Below are positions 53,439-62,254 of a stretch of 64,000 bases of DNA, piece after piece. Source of the stretch: Arsukibacterium tuosuense (lineage in GTDB: Bacteria > Pseudomonadota > Gammaproteobacteria > Enterobacterales > Alteromonadaceae); the NCBI RefSeq assembly GCF_900215315.1, contig NZ_OBEB01000002.1, positions 62,001 through 126,000 of the forward strand, read 5' to 3'. Each line of letters starts with the position of its first letter. Position 1 is the first letter of the stretch. The translations under genes were made by a program, and so were the position numbers. The notes under the pieces are model-generated. The model saw only the letters and a program-made list of their open reading frames with translations, was not told where the DNA came from and searched no databases.

Positions 53439-54404
53439 ATGAAACGCACAACTTTGAACCACACCGTTACCGTGAAAATCAAAACCCTTTGTACAGTTGC
53501 CTTGTTGGCCGCAACGGCAATGACTCCCGCCAGTGCGCTGCTGGCTAAACCCGCAGCCGTTGTCGCTGATGCTGCCAGCCAGCAGCAAACTGCTTGCGCC
53601 TGCTTTAACGTCGAGGTCATTGGCGAGGGGCCGGCTGTCATACTCATTCCGGGGGTGGCCTCGTCAGGTGACGTCTGGCAAAGCACCGTTGAGGCATTAC
53701 AGGCCGACTATCAATTGCATATTCTCACCCTCGCCGGATTCGGTGGGGTAAAACCGATACCAATGCAAAATTGGGGTGAGGGCTATCTGGCATTGCAGCA
53801 ACAGGCCATTTTAGGCTACATAAACAAGCAGCAACTGGATAAGCCTGTCGTCATTGGCCATTCCTTAGGGGGATATCTGGCACTGGCGCTGGCAGCAGGC
53901 GCTCCGGAGCAGATCGGTGGGGCGATTAATGTTGATGGCTTACCCGCGCTCGGTGCGTTGTTTTCACAAAACAGCGCGCCGCCGGAAAATGTGACCACAG
54001 ACAGCGACAGTAAGCCGGCGCAACGTGGTGGTTTCGACCCTATGGCCATGGCTCGCAGCATGGCATCCGACCCCGGCTGGCAGCAGCGTATTGCCAGCGA
54101 CATGACCCGCTCGGATGGCCCAACGTCCGGCCGGGTGATGGGTGAGCTGATGCGCGCAGATTTGCGGCCGCAATTGGCTGCTATCCGGGTGCCGGTGCTG
54201 ACCCTTGGCGCGCTGCAACATGGTGCACCTTACAGTACACCTGAGCAGGTACAAGCCAACTATGAGCAGCAACTGGCCAAGGCACCGGCTGCATATCATC
54301 GTTTCGCATTCGCCCGCAATTCCAAACATTTTATTATGGCTGACGCACCTGATTGGCTGAACCAGCAAATTCGCCAGTATCTGACTGAGCATCATCAAGG
54401 CTGA
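53439..54404 (+). CDS. Secreted alpha/beta hydrolase
   Basis: This 321-residue protein has an N-terminal signal peptide (MKRTTLNHTVTVKIKTLCTV onward; cleavage near residue 35-40). The hydrolase fold is complete: oxyanion strand VILIPGVASSGDVW, nucleophile Ser142 in GHSLGG, and His in RNSKHFIMADAP near the end. A Met/Ala-rich lid lies at about 190-230. The substrate is unknown; it may be an ester or a small amide. It is the first gene of an operon with an ABC exporter and an amidohydrolase (10 bp before the ATPase gene), divergent from the DesK/DesR operon. Confidence 0.88.
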   Translation: MKRTTLNHTVTVKIKTLCTVALLAATAMTPASALLAKPAAVVADAASQQQTACACFNVEVIGEGPAVILIPGVASSGDVWQSTVEALQADYQLHILTLAGFGGVKPIPMQNWGEGYLALQQQAILGYINKQQLDKPVVIGHSLGGYLALALAAGAPEQIGGAINVDGLPALGALFSQNSAPPENVTTDSDSKPAQRGGFDPMAMARSMASDPGWQQRIASDMTRSDGPTSGRVMGELMRADLRPQLAAIRVPVLTLGALQHGAPYSTPEQVQANYEQQLAKAPAAYHRFAFARNSKHFIMADAPDWLNQQIRQYLTEHHQG

Positions 54405-54413
54405 GGAAACGGT

Positions 54414-55361
54414 ATGAAACCACAAACTGAAGCTGTGCTACGGGTCTGCTCGCTCGATAAGGCGTTTGCCGGCAAGCGGGTCCTTAACAATATCGATTTA
54501 AGCCTTACTGCCGGTGAAGTACTGTGTATCCTCGGCCCCAATGGTGCCGGTAAAACCACCCTTATCTCTGCAATTTTGGGGCTTATCGCAGCTGATGCTG
54601 GTGAAATTCACTTGCTGGGCCAGTTACAGCAAGGCGCTGAGCGCAGTGTGGCGCTGCGCCAGCAACTGGGGGTGATGCTGCAAATTGGCAGCTTGCCCGC
54701 CACGTTAACGGTGGCCGAGCAGTGTGACCTGTTCGCCAGTTATTATCCGGCTGGATACCGCGCCCCAGAGTTGGTGGCGTTAGCCGGGCTCGAAGACCAT
54801 GCCAAGCAACGCTTTGGCCGTTTATCCGGTGGCCAGAAACAGCGCTTATTATTTGCGCTGGCGCTCGCCGGCAAGCCGCGGTTGCTGTTTCTGGATGAGC
54901 CCACCCTGGGGATGGATGTCGAGGCCAGGCGCAATCTGTGGCAACAGATCCACCAGCTGCAGCAACAGGGAGTAAGCATCGTCCTGACGACCCATTATCT
55001 GGAAGAAGCCGAACAGCTGGCCGACCGGATTATGGTGCTGCATCAGGGCAAATTTATTGCGGACGGCAGCCCGGGCGAACTCAAAGCGTTGACCCGCTAC
55101 AAGCTGGTGCAGTGTTGCAGTGCACTGAGCGATGCTGCCCTGCTGGCGCTGCCAGGGGTGCTGCAGCTTAACCGCCAGCAGGATGGCGTGACTATGCACA
55201 GTAGCCATGCCGAGCAAACCGTCAGAGCCTTACTTAGTCAGGACCCGGGCGTCAGTCAGCTGGAGGTGCGCCAGGTGGCGCTGGAGCAGGCATTTTTGCA
55301 ACTTACCGGCGATGCGGCTGCTGCCCAGGCCGGGGCAGACAACCAGGAGCAGGTCGCATGA
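54414..55361 (+). CDS. ABC transporter ATP-binding protein
   Basis: This 315-residue ATPase has Walker A GPNGAGKTT at 41-49, signature LSGGQKQR near 138-145, Walker B LLFLDEPTLGMD and switch His in LTTHYLEEAEQLA. It resembles the drug/antibiotic-export group (CcmA/DrrA type) and carries the C-terminal extension common there. It pairs with the ABC-2 permease whose gene overlaps by 4 bp. The substrate is not evident; the control by a DesK/DesR-type system next door suggests response to membrane or drug stress. Confidence 0.94.
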   Translation: MKPQTEAVLRVCSLDKAFAGKRVLNNIDLSLTAGEVLCILGPNGAGKTTLISAILGLIAADAGEIHLLGQLQQGAERSVALRQQLGVMLQIGSLPATLTVAEQCDLFASYYPAGYRAPELVALAGLEDHAKQRFGRLSGGQKQRLLFALALAGKPRLLFLDEPTLGMDVEARRNLWQQIHQLQQQGVSIVLTTHYLEEAEQLADRIMVLHQGKFIADGSPGELKALTRYKLVQCCSALSDAALLALPGVLQLNRQQDGVTMHSSHAEQTVRALLSQDPGVSQLEVRQVALEQAFLQLTGDAAAAQAGADNQEQVA

Positions 55362-56110
55362 ATACTTTAGCCATATATCAGAAAGAAGCCTGGTACGATT
55401 TAATCAGTGTCTGGCGGACCCCGGGCTTTGTGTTGCCGGCACTGGCTTTCCCGCTGGTGTTTTATCTGTTTTTCGGGGTGCTGTTCAGCCCCTCCGGCAG
55501 TACCAGTCATGCGGTTTATATGCTGGTAACATACAGCTGTTTTGGCATTATGGGCCCGGCAATGTTTAATTTCGCAATGAGTATCGCCAGCGACCGGGCG
55601 CAGGGCTGGTTAACCCTGAAGCGTTTGTCACCGATGCCGGTCAGTGCCTATTTGCTGGCAAAAATGGCCACCAGCCTGGTGTTTGCGCTGTTTATTATTC
55701 TGCTGTTATTCAGTGCTGCCGCTATCTTCGGCGAGGTAAGGTTATATCACAGCCAATGGCTGGGTCTGGCGTTGTTATTGCTACTGGGAACCGTGCCTTT
55801 TGCGTTAATTGGCTTGCTGCTGGGTTTAACGCTAAGTGATAAGGCCGCGCCTGGCGTGGTTAACCTGTTGTATTTACCGATGGCATTTTTATCTGGCTTA
55901 TGGCTGCCGGTAACGATGCTGCCACAATTTCTGCAACAGTTGGCGTGGCTGTGGCCAAGTTATCATTTATCGCAACTGGGGCTAAAATTACTGGCATTGG
56001 ATCAGGGGCAACCATTGTTGTTACATCTAACGATACTGCTGGTTACCAGCACCGTGCTGACCCTGTTATGTTTGCTGGTATTCCGGCGCTACACTGGAGC
56101 TAAATCATGA
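55358..56110 (+). CDS. ABC-2 type permease
   Basis: This 250-residue protein has six hydrophobic helices and the ABC-2 pattern: SIASDRAQGWLTLKRLSPMP between helices 2 and 3 (a coupling segment), GLLLGLTLSDKAAPGVVNLLY before helix 5, and FLSGLWLPVTMLPQF. It completes a two-component exporter with the ATPase encoded just upstream. The start overlaps the ATPase stop by 4 bp and its own stop overlaps the next start by 4 bp. The substrate is unknown. Confidence 0.92.
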   Translation: MNTLAIYQKEAWYDLISVWRTPGFVLPALAFPLVFYLFFGVLFSPSGSTSHAVYMLVTYSCFGIMGPAMFNFAMSIASDRAQGWLTLKRLSPMPVSAYLLAKMATSLVFALFIILLLFSAAAIFGEVRLYHSQWLGLALLLLLGTVPFALIGLLLGLTLSDKAAPGVVNLLYLPMAFLSGLWLPVTMLPQFLQQLAWLWPSYHLSQLGLKLLALDQGQPLLLHLTILLVTSTVLTLLCLLVFRRYTGAKS

Positions 56111-57888
56111 AAAGCCTGGTTTTTACTGCTATTGCCGGCGTGCTGGTGCTGTTTTTTCTGCTGTTACCACAACCGGACGCGACGTCGCAGCTGAAGCCGG
56201 TTGCCACCGCCGTCAGCGATGCTACCAGCAACAGTTTTGTGCTGGGGCCGGTAAAAGTGTTTGATGGCCAGCAGTGGCGCAAAGAGCGCTATGTTGAAGT
56301 ACGGGATGGCCGGGTGCAGCAACTGCATCCGGATAAACCCGATAGTACGTTGCCACTTATCGACGGCCATAATCAATGGCTGATGCCCGGGCTGATAGAT
56401 GCGCATGTGCATGCCTGGGGTGATGCCTTGCAGCAGGCGCTGAATTTTGGCGTAACCACAGCGCTTGATATGTTTGGCGATCAGCAGTTTCTGGTCGCCC
56501 AAAAAGCAGCAAGGGCCGGCACTGAACGCACCGATCAGGCCGATATGTATGGTGCCGGTGTGCTGGTAACCGCGCCGAAAGGCCATGGTACCCAGTATGG
56601 CATTGAAATACCTGTGATTGAACGTCCGGAACAGGCCAGTGACTTTGTTGCGGCGCGCCTTGCCGAAGGCTCTGATTATATTAAAATTGTTTACACCTCG
56701 GCTAAAGCGTTGCGCCACTTCAGACCGTCAATCGATCTGGCCACCTTGCAGGCAGTGATTGACGCCGCCAAGGCGCAAGGCTTGCTGGCAGTGGTGCATA
56801 TTGCTGATTTACCCTCTGCTGAAGAGGCGATAGCGGCCGGTGCTGATGGCCTGGTGCACAGCTTTTTCAGCGAGCCGGTAAGTGATGAATTGCTTCAGCT
56901 GATGGCCAGCGGGCAGCGTTTTGTTATCCCGACCATGACCGTCATGGAAGGGATGCTTGCTAACCAGATAAACGAAGAACTATTGCTGCAGGATCCACCA
57001 GCTCTGCTTACTGCTGCCGCTATCAGCAGTTTGCAGCAGCGCTTTGGTAACGCGCAGATCCCGCCGGAACGCTATCAGCTGCTGGCCGGTAACACGAAAA
57101 AAATGGCAGAGGCCGGGATTCTGCTGCTGGCCGGTTCTGATGCACCCAACCCCAATACTGCCCATGGTGTCAGTCTGCTGGTTGAGATGGTGCTGCTGCA
57201 ACGGGCCGGGGTGCCAAATTTGCAGGTGCTGCAAAGTGCCACCTCGGCCCCGGCGAAGGCCTTTGGCTTACAGGAAGTGGGCTACCTGCGACCGGGCTAT
57301 AAAGCCGATATGTTATTGCTGAGTCAGGATCCGATGGCAGAATTAACCACCTTATTGACGCCAGCTGCTATCTGGAAAAATGGTTGGTTGCATCAGCCAG
57401 AGTTGCCCGCTGAGAGCACAGCTGTAACTGCCGGGCTAATCGCTGATTTTAATACCGGCTTAACCGCCCGCAGCGGCGGCTTTGCTGCCAGCAGCGACAG
57501 CATGATGCAGGGTAAGTCATCGGCAGAAATCAGGGTGCAGCAGGGGGCGTTGCAGGTAACGGGCACTACCCGCCCCGGTTTTGCTTATCCGTGGGCCGGG
57601 GTGGCCTGGCAAACGGCTGACAGCATGGAGACGGGTAGTAACTTCAGTGACATTAGCCACATTAAGTTTACCATTCGCGGCACCCCCGGCCAGTACCGGC
57701 TGGATGCGTTCTCCGCTGGCAGCTTTATGCCGGTAAGCCATCGCTTTGCGGTTACCGCCGACTGGCAAACAATTGAGCTGCCGTTATCGGCGTTTAGCGG
57801 TCTGAATACTGAGGCCGTCAGTATGCTGCTCTGGAATGGCCCAGAGGGCGAATTCCAGTTTGAGCTGGATGATATCGAACTACGTTAG
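56107..57888 (+). CDS. Amidohydrolase fused to a CIA30-like beta-sandwich
   Basis: This 593-residue protein has an N-terminal hydrophobic anchor or signal (about 5-22). The amidohydrolase domain (about 45-430) shows the metal ligands His100/His102 in GLIDAHVHAW, His in VVHIADLP, His in GLVHSFF and Asp in LLAGSDAPNP, as in imidazolonepropionase/Xaa-Pro dipeptidase-like members. The last ~150 residues (from about 445) resemble the CIA30 domain (DFNTGLTARSGG, then FSDISHIKFTIRGTPGQYRLD), which is rarely seen fused to an amidohydrolase. It ends the hydrolase-ABC operon. It is convergent with the NtrC-like gene, two bases apart. Confidence 0.88.
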   Translation: MKSLVFTAIAGVLVLFFLLLPQPDATSQLKPVATAVSDATSNSFVLGPVKVFDGQQWRKERYVEVRDGRVQQLHPDKPDSTLPLIDGHNQWLMPGLIDAHVHAWGDALQQALNFGVTTALDMFGDQQFLVAQKAARAGTERTDQADMYGAGVLVTAPKGHGTQYGIEIPVIERPEQASDFVAARLAEGSDYIKIVYTSAKALRHFRPSIDLATLQAVIDAAKAQGLLAVVHIADLPSAEEAIAAGADGLVHSFFSEPVSDELLQLMASGQRFVIPTMTVMEGMLANQINEELLLQDPPALLTAAAISSLQQRFGNAQIPPERYQLLAGNTKKMAEAGILLLAGSDAPNPNTAHGVSLLVEMVLLQRAGVPNLQVLQSATSAPAKAFGLQEVGYLRPGYKADMLLLSQDPMAELTTLLTPAAIWKNGWLHQPELPAESTAVTAGLIADFNTGLTARSGGFAASSDSMMQGKSSAEIRVQQGALQVTGTTRPGFAYPWAGVAWQTADSMETGSNFSDISHIKFTIRGTPGQYRLDAFSAGSFMPVSHRFAVTADWQTIELPLSAFSGLNTEAVSMLLWNGPEGEFQFELDDIELR

Positions 57889-57890
57889 GC

Positions 57891-59234
57891 TTAGTGGCAT
57901 AGCTGATATTTTTCCAGCCGGTACAGCAGGGTTTTATAAGGTAGCTGCAACAGCTTGGCGGCCTGGGCTTTATTACCACCGGCGCGCTCAAGGGCCTGCA
58001 ACAGGCAGTCGCGTTCATGTTGCTGCCAGTTCAGGCCAGCAGCGGGTAACACAAACTGACCGGTGCTAACTGACCCTGCGGTTAAGTCGGTCAGTAGCTC
58101 CTGTTCATCGCCCAGCAGGACGAAGCGTTCAATCCTGTTGGCCAGTTCGCGCACATTGCCCGGCCACTGATAGTCCATTAGCTGCTTCAGGGTAGGCTTA
58201 GTTAGCGCGGGTACGGCAATCTGATAGCGCTTCTGGCTGATTTGCAGAAAATGCTGAATCAGCCGTGGAATATCTTCACGGCGCTGGCGCAGGGCAGGCA
58301 TATGAAGTGGCACCACATTCAGCCGGTAGTAGAGATCTTCGCGAAAGCGTCCATCCTGCACCGCCTGGGCCAGATCCTGATGGCTGGCGGCGATTAGCCG
58401 CACATCCAGAGTAATTTCCTGATGGCTGCCCAGCCGGGTGACTTTGCCTTCCTGCAACAAGCGTAGCAGTTTTGCTTGCAGGCTTAACGGCAACTCCGCT
58501 ACTTCATCCAGAAACAGGGTGCCGCCGGCTGCCGCTTCAAACTTACCGGCTTTGGCCTGATGGGCACCGGTATAAGCGCCCTTTTCGGCGCCGAATAACT
58601 CTGCTTCAGCCAGTTGCTCGGGAATGGCACCACAGTTAATGGCAATAAAAGGCCCTTTGCTGCGGGCTGATAACTGATGCAGCGCGCGGGCGGCAAGTTC
58701 TTTACCGGTGCCACTCTCGCCGCTAATCAGCACAGTGGCATCGCTGTTCGACACCCGGTTTATCCGTTGAAACAGTTGCTGCATGCAGGGCGCAGTGCCA
58801 ATCAGCTCTACCAGTTGCTGCTGTTCGCTCAGCTGTTGGCTGAGCTGGCGGTTCTGGCAACGCAGCTGCCTGGCAGTTAAGCCTTTACTGACGGCTAACA
58901 GCAATTCCTGCCGTTTAAACGGCTTGGTTAAATAGTCATCGGCGCCGGCCTGGATCGCCTCAACGGCATGACTGACTGAGCCATAAGCGGTTGCCACCAC
59001 AAAACCGAGTTCCGGCAGGTTAGTACGCACATAATTTAAAATGGTTAAGCCGGTGTAATTACCCAGCTTCCAGTCGCTGAATACCAGTTCAATTTGCGGC
59101 TGTTGCTTTAGCAGTAGCAAGGCCTCTTCCACGGTAGCGGCGCTGAATACCTGATATTGCTCAGCTGTTAATAACTGGCTTAACAACTGACGTTGCTCGT
59201 TATCGTCTTCTACCAGTAGAATGGTCGCTTTCAT
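57891..59234 (-). CDS. NtrC-family sigma-54 response regulator
   Basis: This 447-residue protein has a receiver (1-118; Asp54 in VFSDWKLG), an AAA+ domain (about 145-375; Walker A GESGTGKE at 172-179; sigma-54 contact loop GAYTGA at 219-224, a Tyr variant of GAFTGA) and a Fis-type helix-turn-helix at the C-terminus (GNKAQAAKLLQLPYKTLLYRL). It activates sigma-54 promoters after phosphorylation. The ATG at 59234 overlaps the kinase stop by 4 bp and opens the receiver directly; a longer frame upstream would add unrelated sequence. Its likely target is the divergent lipoprotein gene at 60846. Confidence 0.92.
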   Translation of the reverse strand: MKATILLVEDDNEQRQLLSQLLTAEQYQVFSAATVEEALLLLKQQPQIELVFSDWKLGNYTGLTILNYVRTNLPELGFVVATAYGSVSHAVEAIQAGADDYLTKPFKRQELLLAVSKGLTARQLRCQNRQLSQQLSEQQQLVELIGTAPCMQQLFQRINRVSNSDATVLISGESGTGKELAARALHQLSARSKGPFIAINCGAIPEQLAEAELFGAEKGAYTGAHQAKAGKFEAAAGGTLFLDEVAELPLSLQAKLLRLLQEGKVTRLGSHQEITLDVRLIAASHQDLAQAVQDGRFREDLYYRLNVVPLHMPALRQRREDIPRLIQHFLQISQKRYQIAVPALTKPTLKQLMDYQWPGNVRELANRIERFVLLGDEQELLTDLTAGSVSTGQFVLPAAGLNWQQHERDCLLQALERAGGNKAQAAKLLQLPYKTLLYRLEKYQLCH

Positions 59235-60571
59235 TGCGCTGCTCCGCTGATGGTGACCATAGCGCAGCAGCCGCCCTCTGGTCTGTTGTGTAATGCAATT
59301 GCGCCCTGATAGTAAAGTTTCAGCAGCCGGCTGGCCAGATACAGTCCCATACCGGCACCATCCGCTTTGCTGGAGCAATGCGGGCTGAATAATCGCGGCA
59401 GAATATCAGCGCTGACACCCGGGCCGTCGTCACAAATCGTTACCTGCACCTGGCTGAGATCAGTTCGCACATCAATACTGATCTGGCCCTTACCGCCGGA
59501 GGCTTCAGCAGCGTTGGCGAGCAGGGTATGAAAAATACTGCGCAGCTCTGCTTCGGCCCCTGCTACGCTGGCGTCGCTGTCGCCGGTCAGGCTAAAACGC
59601 AGCTGCTCGTTACTGAATTCCAGCATTAAGTCATGCAGCACGTTTTGCAATAATACCTGCTGGCTGCGGTCAATGTCGGCGCAGCTTAAGGTCAGCATCG
59701 CGGTCAGGTTGCGGTTAATATGCTGCATTTTCTGCTCAGCCTGTTCGCTTAAACGCTGGCGCAGCAGAGGGTCATCACTACTGGCTACCTGCTCCAGTAA
59801 TAAACTTAAGGTATGAATGGGGTTACGCAATGCATGCACCATACCCCGGCTTATTTCGCCCAATTCTGCCAGATGCTGTTGTTGCTGATGCTGCTCTGCC
59901 TGAGCCGCTAATGCTGCCAGCTGACTACTCATCTGATTAAATTGTTCACTGACATAGCGATAATCCGCTAAGCCGGTAACCGCAACCTGCTGGCCAAGCT
60001 GACCATGCTGCAACTGCTTAAAGCCAGCAACCAGACGTTGCAGAGGCTGGATCAGCCGGTGGCCCAGCCACAGGGCAATCAGCATGGCCAGCGCGGTGCT
60101 GGCGGCAATCAGCAGCATGGTGTATTGGGTAAATTCAGCAATAAGTGGCCCGGCCTGATTAAAACGGCCGCTGCGGTGCAATTGTTCAGCGCGGTCTTGC
60201 AGTTTTTCGGCGGCAATTTGCTGCAACAAATGCTCTATCGCATGTTGCTCCTGCTGCCAGTTAATATCAGTCAGTGATTCAATGCTAAGTTGCCGGCCGT
60301 CTTTTTCAATTTCAATAATTCTCACCTTGTGTTCGCGCGGTGCCTCACCGTTAGCGGGTACTGGCGGCGCGGGAGGCCGGGGCGGTTGTCGGATAATGGT
60401 TTCCAGTTGATCCGCGGTTTGTGCCAGCACTACCCGGGTTATTTCTGAGCTACTACTGCTGATTTGCTGCTCTATCTGGCTCTGAAAAAACCGTACCAGC
60501 CAAATCTGGCTGGCCGCCATAGCCAATAACAGACAAATTATGCCTAAACTCAATGCCCAGCGAATTGACAT
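59231..60571 (-). CDS. Sensor histidine kinase (NtrB/AtoS-like)
   Basis: This 446-residue protein has a helix at about 5-27, a periplasmic sensor of ~115 residues with a Pro-rich turn (RQPPRPPAPPVP), a second helix at about 145-168, a HAMP domain, and a histidine-kinase core with GEISRGMVHALRNPIHTLSL (H box) and an ATPase domain ending DDGPGVSADILPRLFSPHCS and GMGLYLASRLL. It pairs with the NtrC-like regulator overlapped downstream. The ATG at 60571 starts cleanly at the membrane helix; a 22-residue longer form is open but looks non-native. The stimulus is unknown. Confidence 0.9.
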   Translation of the reverse strand: MSIRWALSLGIICLLLAMAASQIWLVRFFQSQIEQQISSSSSEITRVVLAQTADQLETIIRQPPRPPAPPVPANGEAPREHKVRIIEIEKDGRQLSIESLTDINWQQEQHAIEHLLQQIAAEKLQDRAEQLHRSGRFNQAGPLIAEFTQYTMLLIAASTALAMLIALWLGHRLIQPLQRLVAGFKQLQHGQLGQQVAVTGLADYRYVSEQFNQMSSQLAALAAQAEQHQQQQHLAELGEISRGMVHALRNPIHTLSLLLEQVASSDDPLLRQRLSEQAEQKMQHINRNLTAMLTLSCADIDRSQQVLLQNVLHDLMLEFSNEQLRFSLTGDSDASVAGAEAELRSIFHTLLANAAEASGGKGQISIDVRTDLSQVQVTICDDGPGVSADILPRLFSPHCSSKADGAGMGLYLASRLLKLYYQGAIALHNRPEGGCCAMVTISGAAQ

Positions 60572-60698
60572 ACAGCCGCTCTCAATAATGCTAATAGCGC
60601 TTAGCTTACAACCCCTGTGCCAGTTTGCCAAAGCCAATGACTGCGGGGGCTTGCCTGTTAGTAGTCGGCAACGGCAGGTGATTAGCGGACGATTTATC

Positions 60699-60735
60699 CT
60701 GATATCGGGATGTATAGCGGCTGATATCGGGATGT
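60699..60735. promoter_or_regulatory. Two direct repeats, candidate enhancer sites for the NtrC-like regulator
   Basis: The 15-mer CTGATATCGGGATGT occurs at 60699-60713 and again at 60721-60735, 22 bp apart (two helical turns). It lies 110-147 bp upstream of the lipoprotein start, a usual distance for sigma-54 enhancer sites. Confidence 0.5.
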
Positions 60736-60783
60736 CTTGGTCAGTTATTTTTACAAGCGATTGATTTTAAATGATAAAAATAA

Positions 60784-60799
60784 TGGCATTAAACTTTCA
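60784..60799 (+). promoter_or_regulatory. Weak sigma-54-like promoter
   Basis: TGGCAT-N5-TTTCA has the correct spacing of a -24/-12 element but deviates in the -12 GC (TC instead). It is 47 bp before the ATG at 60846. Given only because an NtrC-type regulator is divergent; weak on its own. Confidence 0.3.
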
Positions 60800-60845
60800 T
60801 TGGTAAAGTGCATTTTGCGTATGATGGATTTAAAGGAGCAACAAG

Positions 60846-61376
60846 ATGAAAATGATAATGATCAATGCCGCTTTAATCGCGTTTTTAACGGGCTGTGCTT
60901 TACCCCAGGCTCAGGCAGAGCAGCCCGTGCCAGAGAAAGTGCATGAAACCCGGATTGTGGTAATGCAGGACGGCAAGAAAAAAGAGTGGCGCTTTAGTGG
61001 CGAAAACTGGCGCGACAGTGAAGAGTGGCAAAAATTCAGTGCTGAACTGGCACCCGAGCAACAGCTAAAGCTGGAAAAATTACTGAGTGAAGCGCCACCG
61101 GTACCACCTATGCCACCTCATCCGCCGCGTGTCAGCTGGCATCAGGCTGACGGTGCAAAACACGTTATTATTCACAAAGACGTCGATGGCAATGAACAAC
61201 AGCAACTGATTGAAATTCACCGCGAGGCTGGTGAACATGCCAAGTTAATGCACATTGAAATTCAGCGTGAAGCGGGTGAACACAGCTTCAGCGCTATTAA
61301 ACATCTGCTGGAAAATGCCGAGCTCAGTAAAGAGCAATTGCAACAGCTGCAAGCGTTACTGGATTCAAAACATTAA
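60846..61376 (+). CDS. Lipoprotein of unknown function with REAGEH repeats
   Basis: This 176-residue protein has a lipoprotein-type signal (LIAFLTGC). The middle has a Pro-rich stretch (about 80-95) and two imperfect repeats IEIHREAGEH and IEIQREAGEH (about 125-150), rich in His and Glu, then a helical C-terminus with Leu/Gln. I do not recognise the family. GGAG lies before the ATG. It is divergent from an NtrB/NtrC-like pair by about 275 bp, with two direct repeats between, so it may be the main target or a feedback part of that system. The charged His/Glu repeats could bind metal; this is only a guess. Confidence 0.75.
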   Translation: MKMIMINAALIAFLTGCALPQAQAEQPVPEKVHETRIVVMQDGKKKEWRFSGENWRDSEEWQKFSAELAPEQQLKLEKLLSEAPPVPPMPPHPPRVSWHQADGAKHVIIHKDVDGNEQQQLIEIHREAGEHAKLMHIEIQREAGEHSFSAIKHLLENAELSKEQLQQLQALLDSKH

Positions 61377-61440
61377 TCTTAACGAGTTAATTGTAAACCC
61401 GGGTTACCGGCTTTGATCTCCCAACCAATGCTGTGTTGTC

Positions 61441-61467
61441 GGCCTGCCAGCGCAGGCCGGCTTTTTA
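61441..61467 (+). terminator. Terminator of the lipoprotein gene
   Basis: The stem GGCCTGC / GCAGGCC with a CAGC loop is followed by GGCTTTTT. It begins 64 bp after the stop and ends just before the convergent SDR gene. Confidence 0.82.
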
Positions 61468-61471
61468 CTGC

Positions 61472-62134
61472 TTACCAGGGCAGCTCGCTGCCGTTACTGT
61501 GATAAAACTTACCGCTGTTGGCCGGGCTCAGCTCGCTAATCAGGCCGGTTAAACGACGGGCGGCTTCATCGGGGCTGATATCGCCACCAAAGCCAACCAT
61601 TTCAGTTTGCACGTAGCCGGGGTGGTAAATACCGACACTTATTTTGCGCGGCGCCAGATCATTGGCCAGTGACACACTACCGGCATTCAGTGCCGCTTTA
61701 GCCATCCGGTAACCATAGTAATTGCCTGAGTCGTTATCGGCTATCGAGCCCATCCGGCTGGTGATCATCGCTATTTTGCCGCCGTCTTTAAGTGCGCCCA
61801 GTAATTGCTGGCTTAGCAGTAAGGGTGCAATACTGTTTACCTGGAACTGTTTTAAAATGGTCTCGTCATTAAAGTTATCCAGGGTTTCATTGCAGAATAT
61901 ACCGGCATTATTGATCAGAACATCTATGCTATTTTCGGCGAATTTAGCGGCAACTCCTTTGATTTTCTGCGATTCGCTCAGTTCAGCGCCGCTGTACAGG
62001 GTAACGTCTAAGTCGGCCAGTTCAGGCGAGGGCTGGCGGCAAATTACCGATACTTGATCGCCCTTTGCCAGATACTGCTTCACCAGAGCCAGGCCAATGC
62101 CTTTATTGCCACCAGTAATCACGATATGTTGCAT
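61472..62134 (-). CDS. Short-chain dehydrogenase/reductase (C-factor/CsgA-like)
   Basis: This 220-residue SDR has the NAD(P)-binding TGGNKGIG at about 7-14, NNAG near 75, catalytic Ser in MITSRMGS and YRMAK for the YxxxK pair. It is close to the C-factor/CsgA group (C-terminal HPGYVQTEMVG), whose physiological substrates are often unknown. It is leftward and single; the LytTR gene upstream is also leftward with about 120 bp between. No regulatory element is evident. Confidence 0.92.
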   Translation of the reverse strand: MQHIVITGGNKGIGLALVKQYLAKGDQVSVICRQPSPELADLDVTLYSGAELSESQKIKGVAAKFAENSIDVLINNAGIFCNETLDNFNDETILKQFQVNSIAPLLLSQQLLGALKDGGKIAMITSRMGSIADNDSGNYYGYRMAKAALNAGSVSLANDLAPRKISVGIYHPGYVQTEMVGFGGDISPDEAARRLTGLISELSPANSGKFYHSNGSELPW

Positions 62135-62254
62135 AATGTTGCTCCTGCTTGTTGGCCACTAACTGCGGGCTGTAAAATGAGAACGATAAACAGGATATCC
62201 GGCCACGCTCTCTGCAATTCAAGGCGGCACCAGCTAACTGCGCTGGCCACAGTG

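Noticed and set aside
59235-59378. 48-codon extension of the NtrC-like regulator
   Set aside because: The receiver domain begins exactly at the ATG at 59234, which overlaps the kinase stop by 4 bp; the extension is the kinase gene read in another frame.
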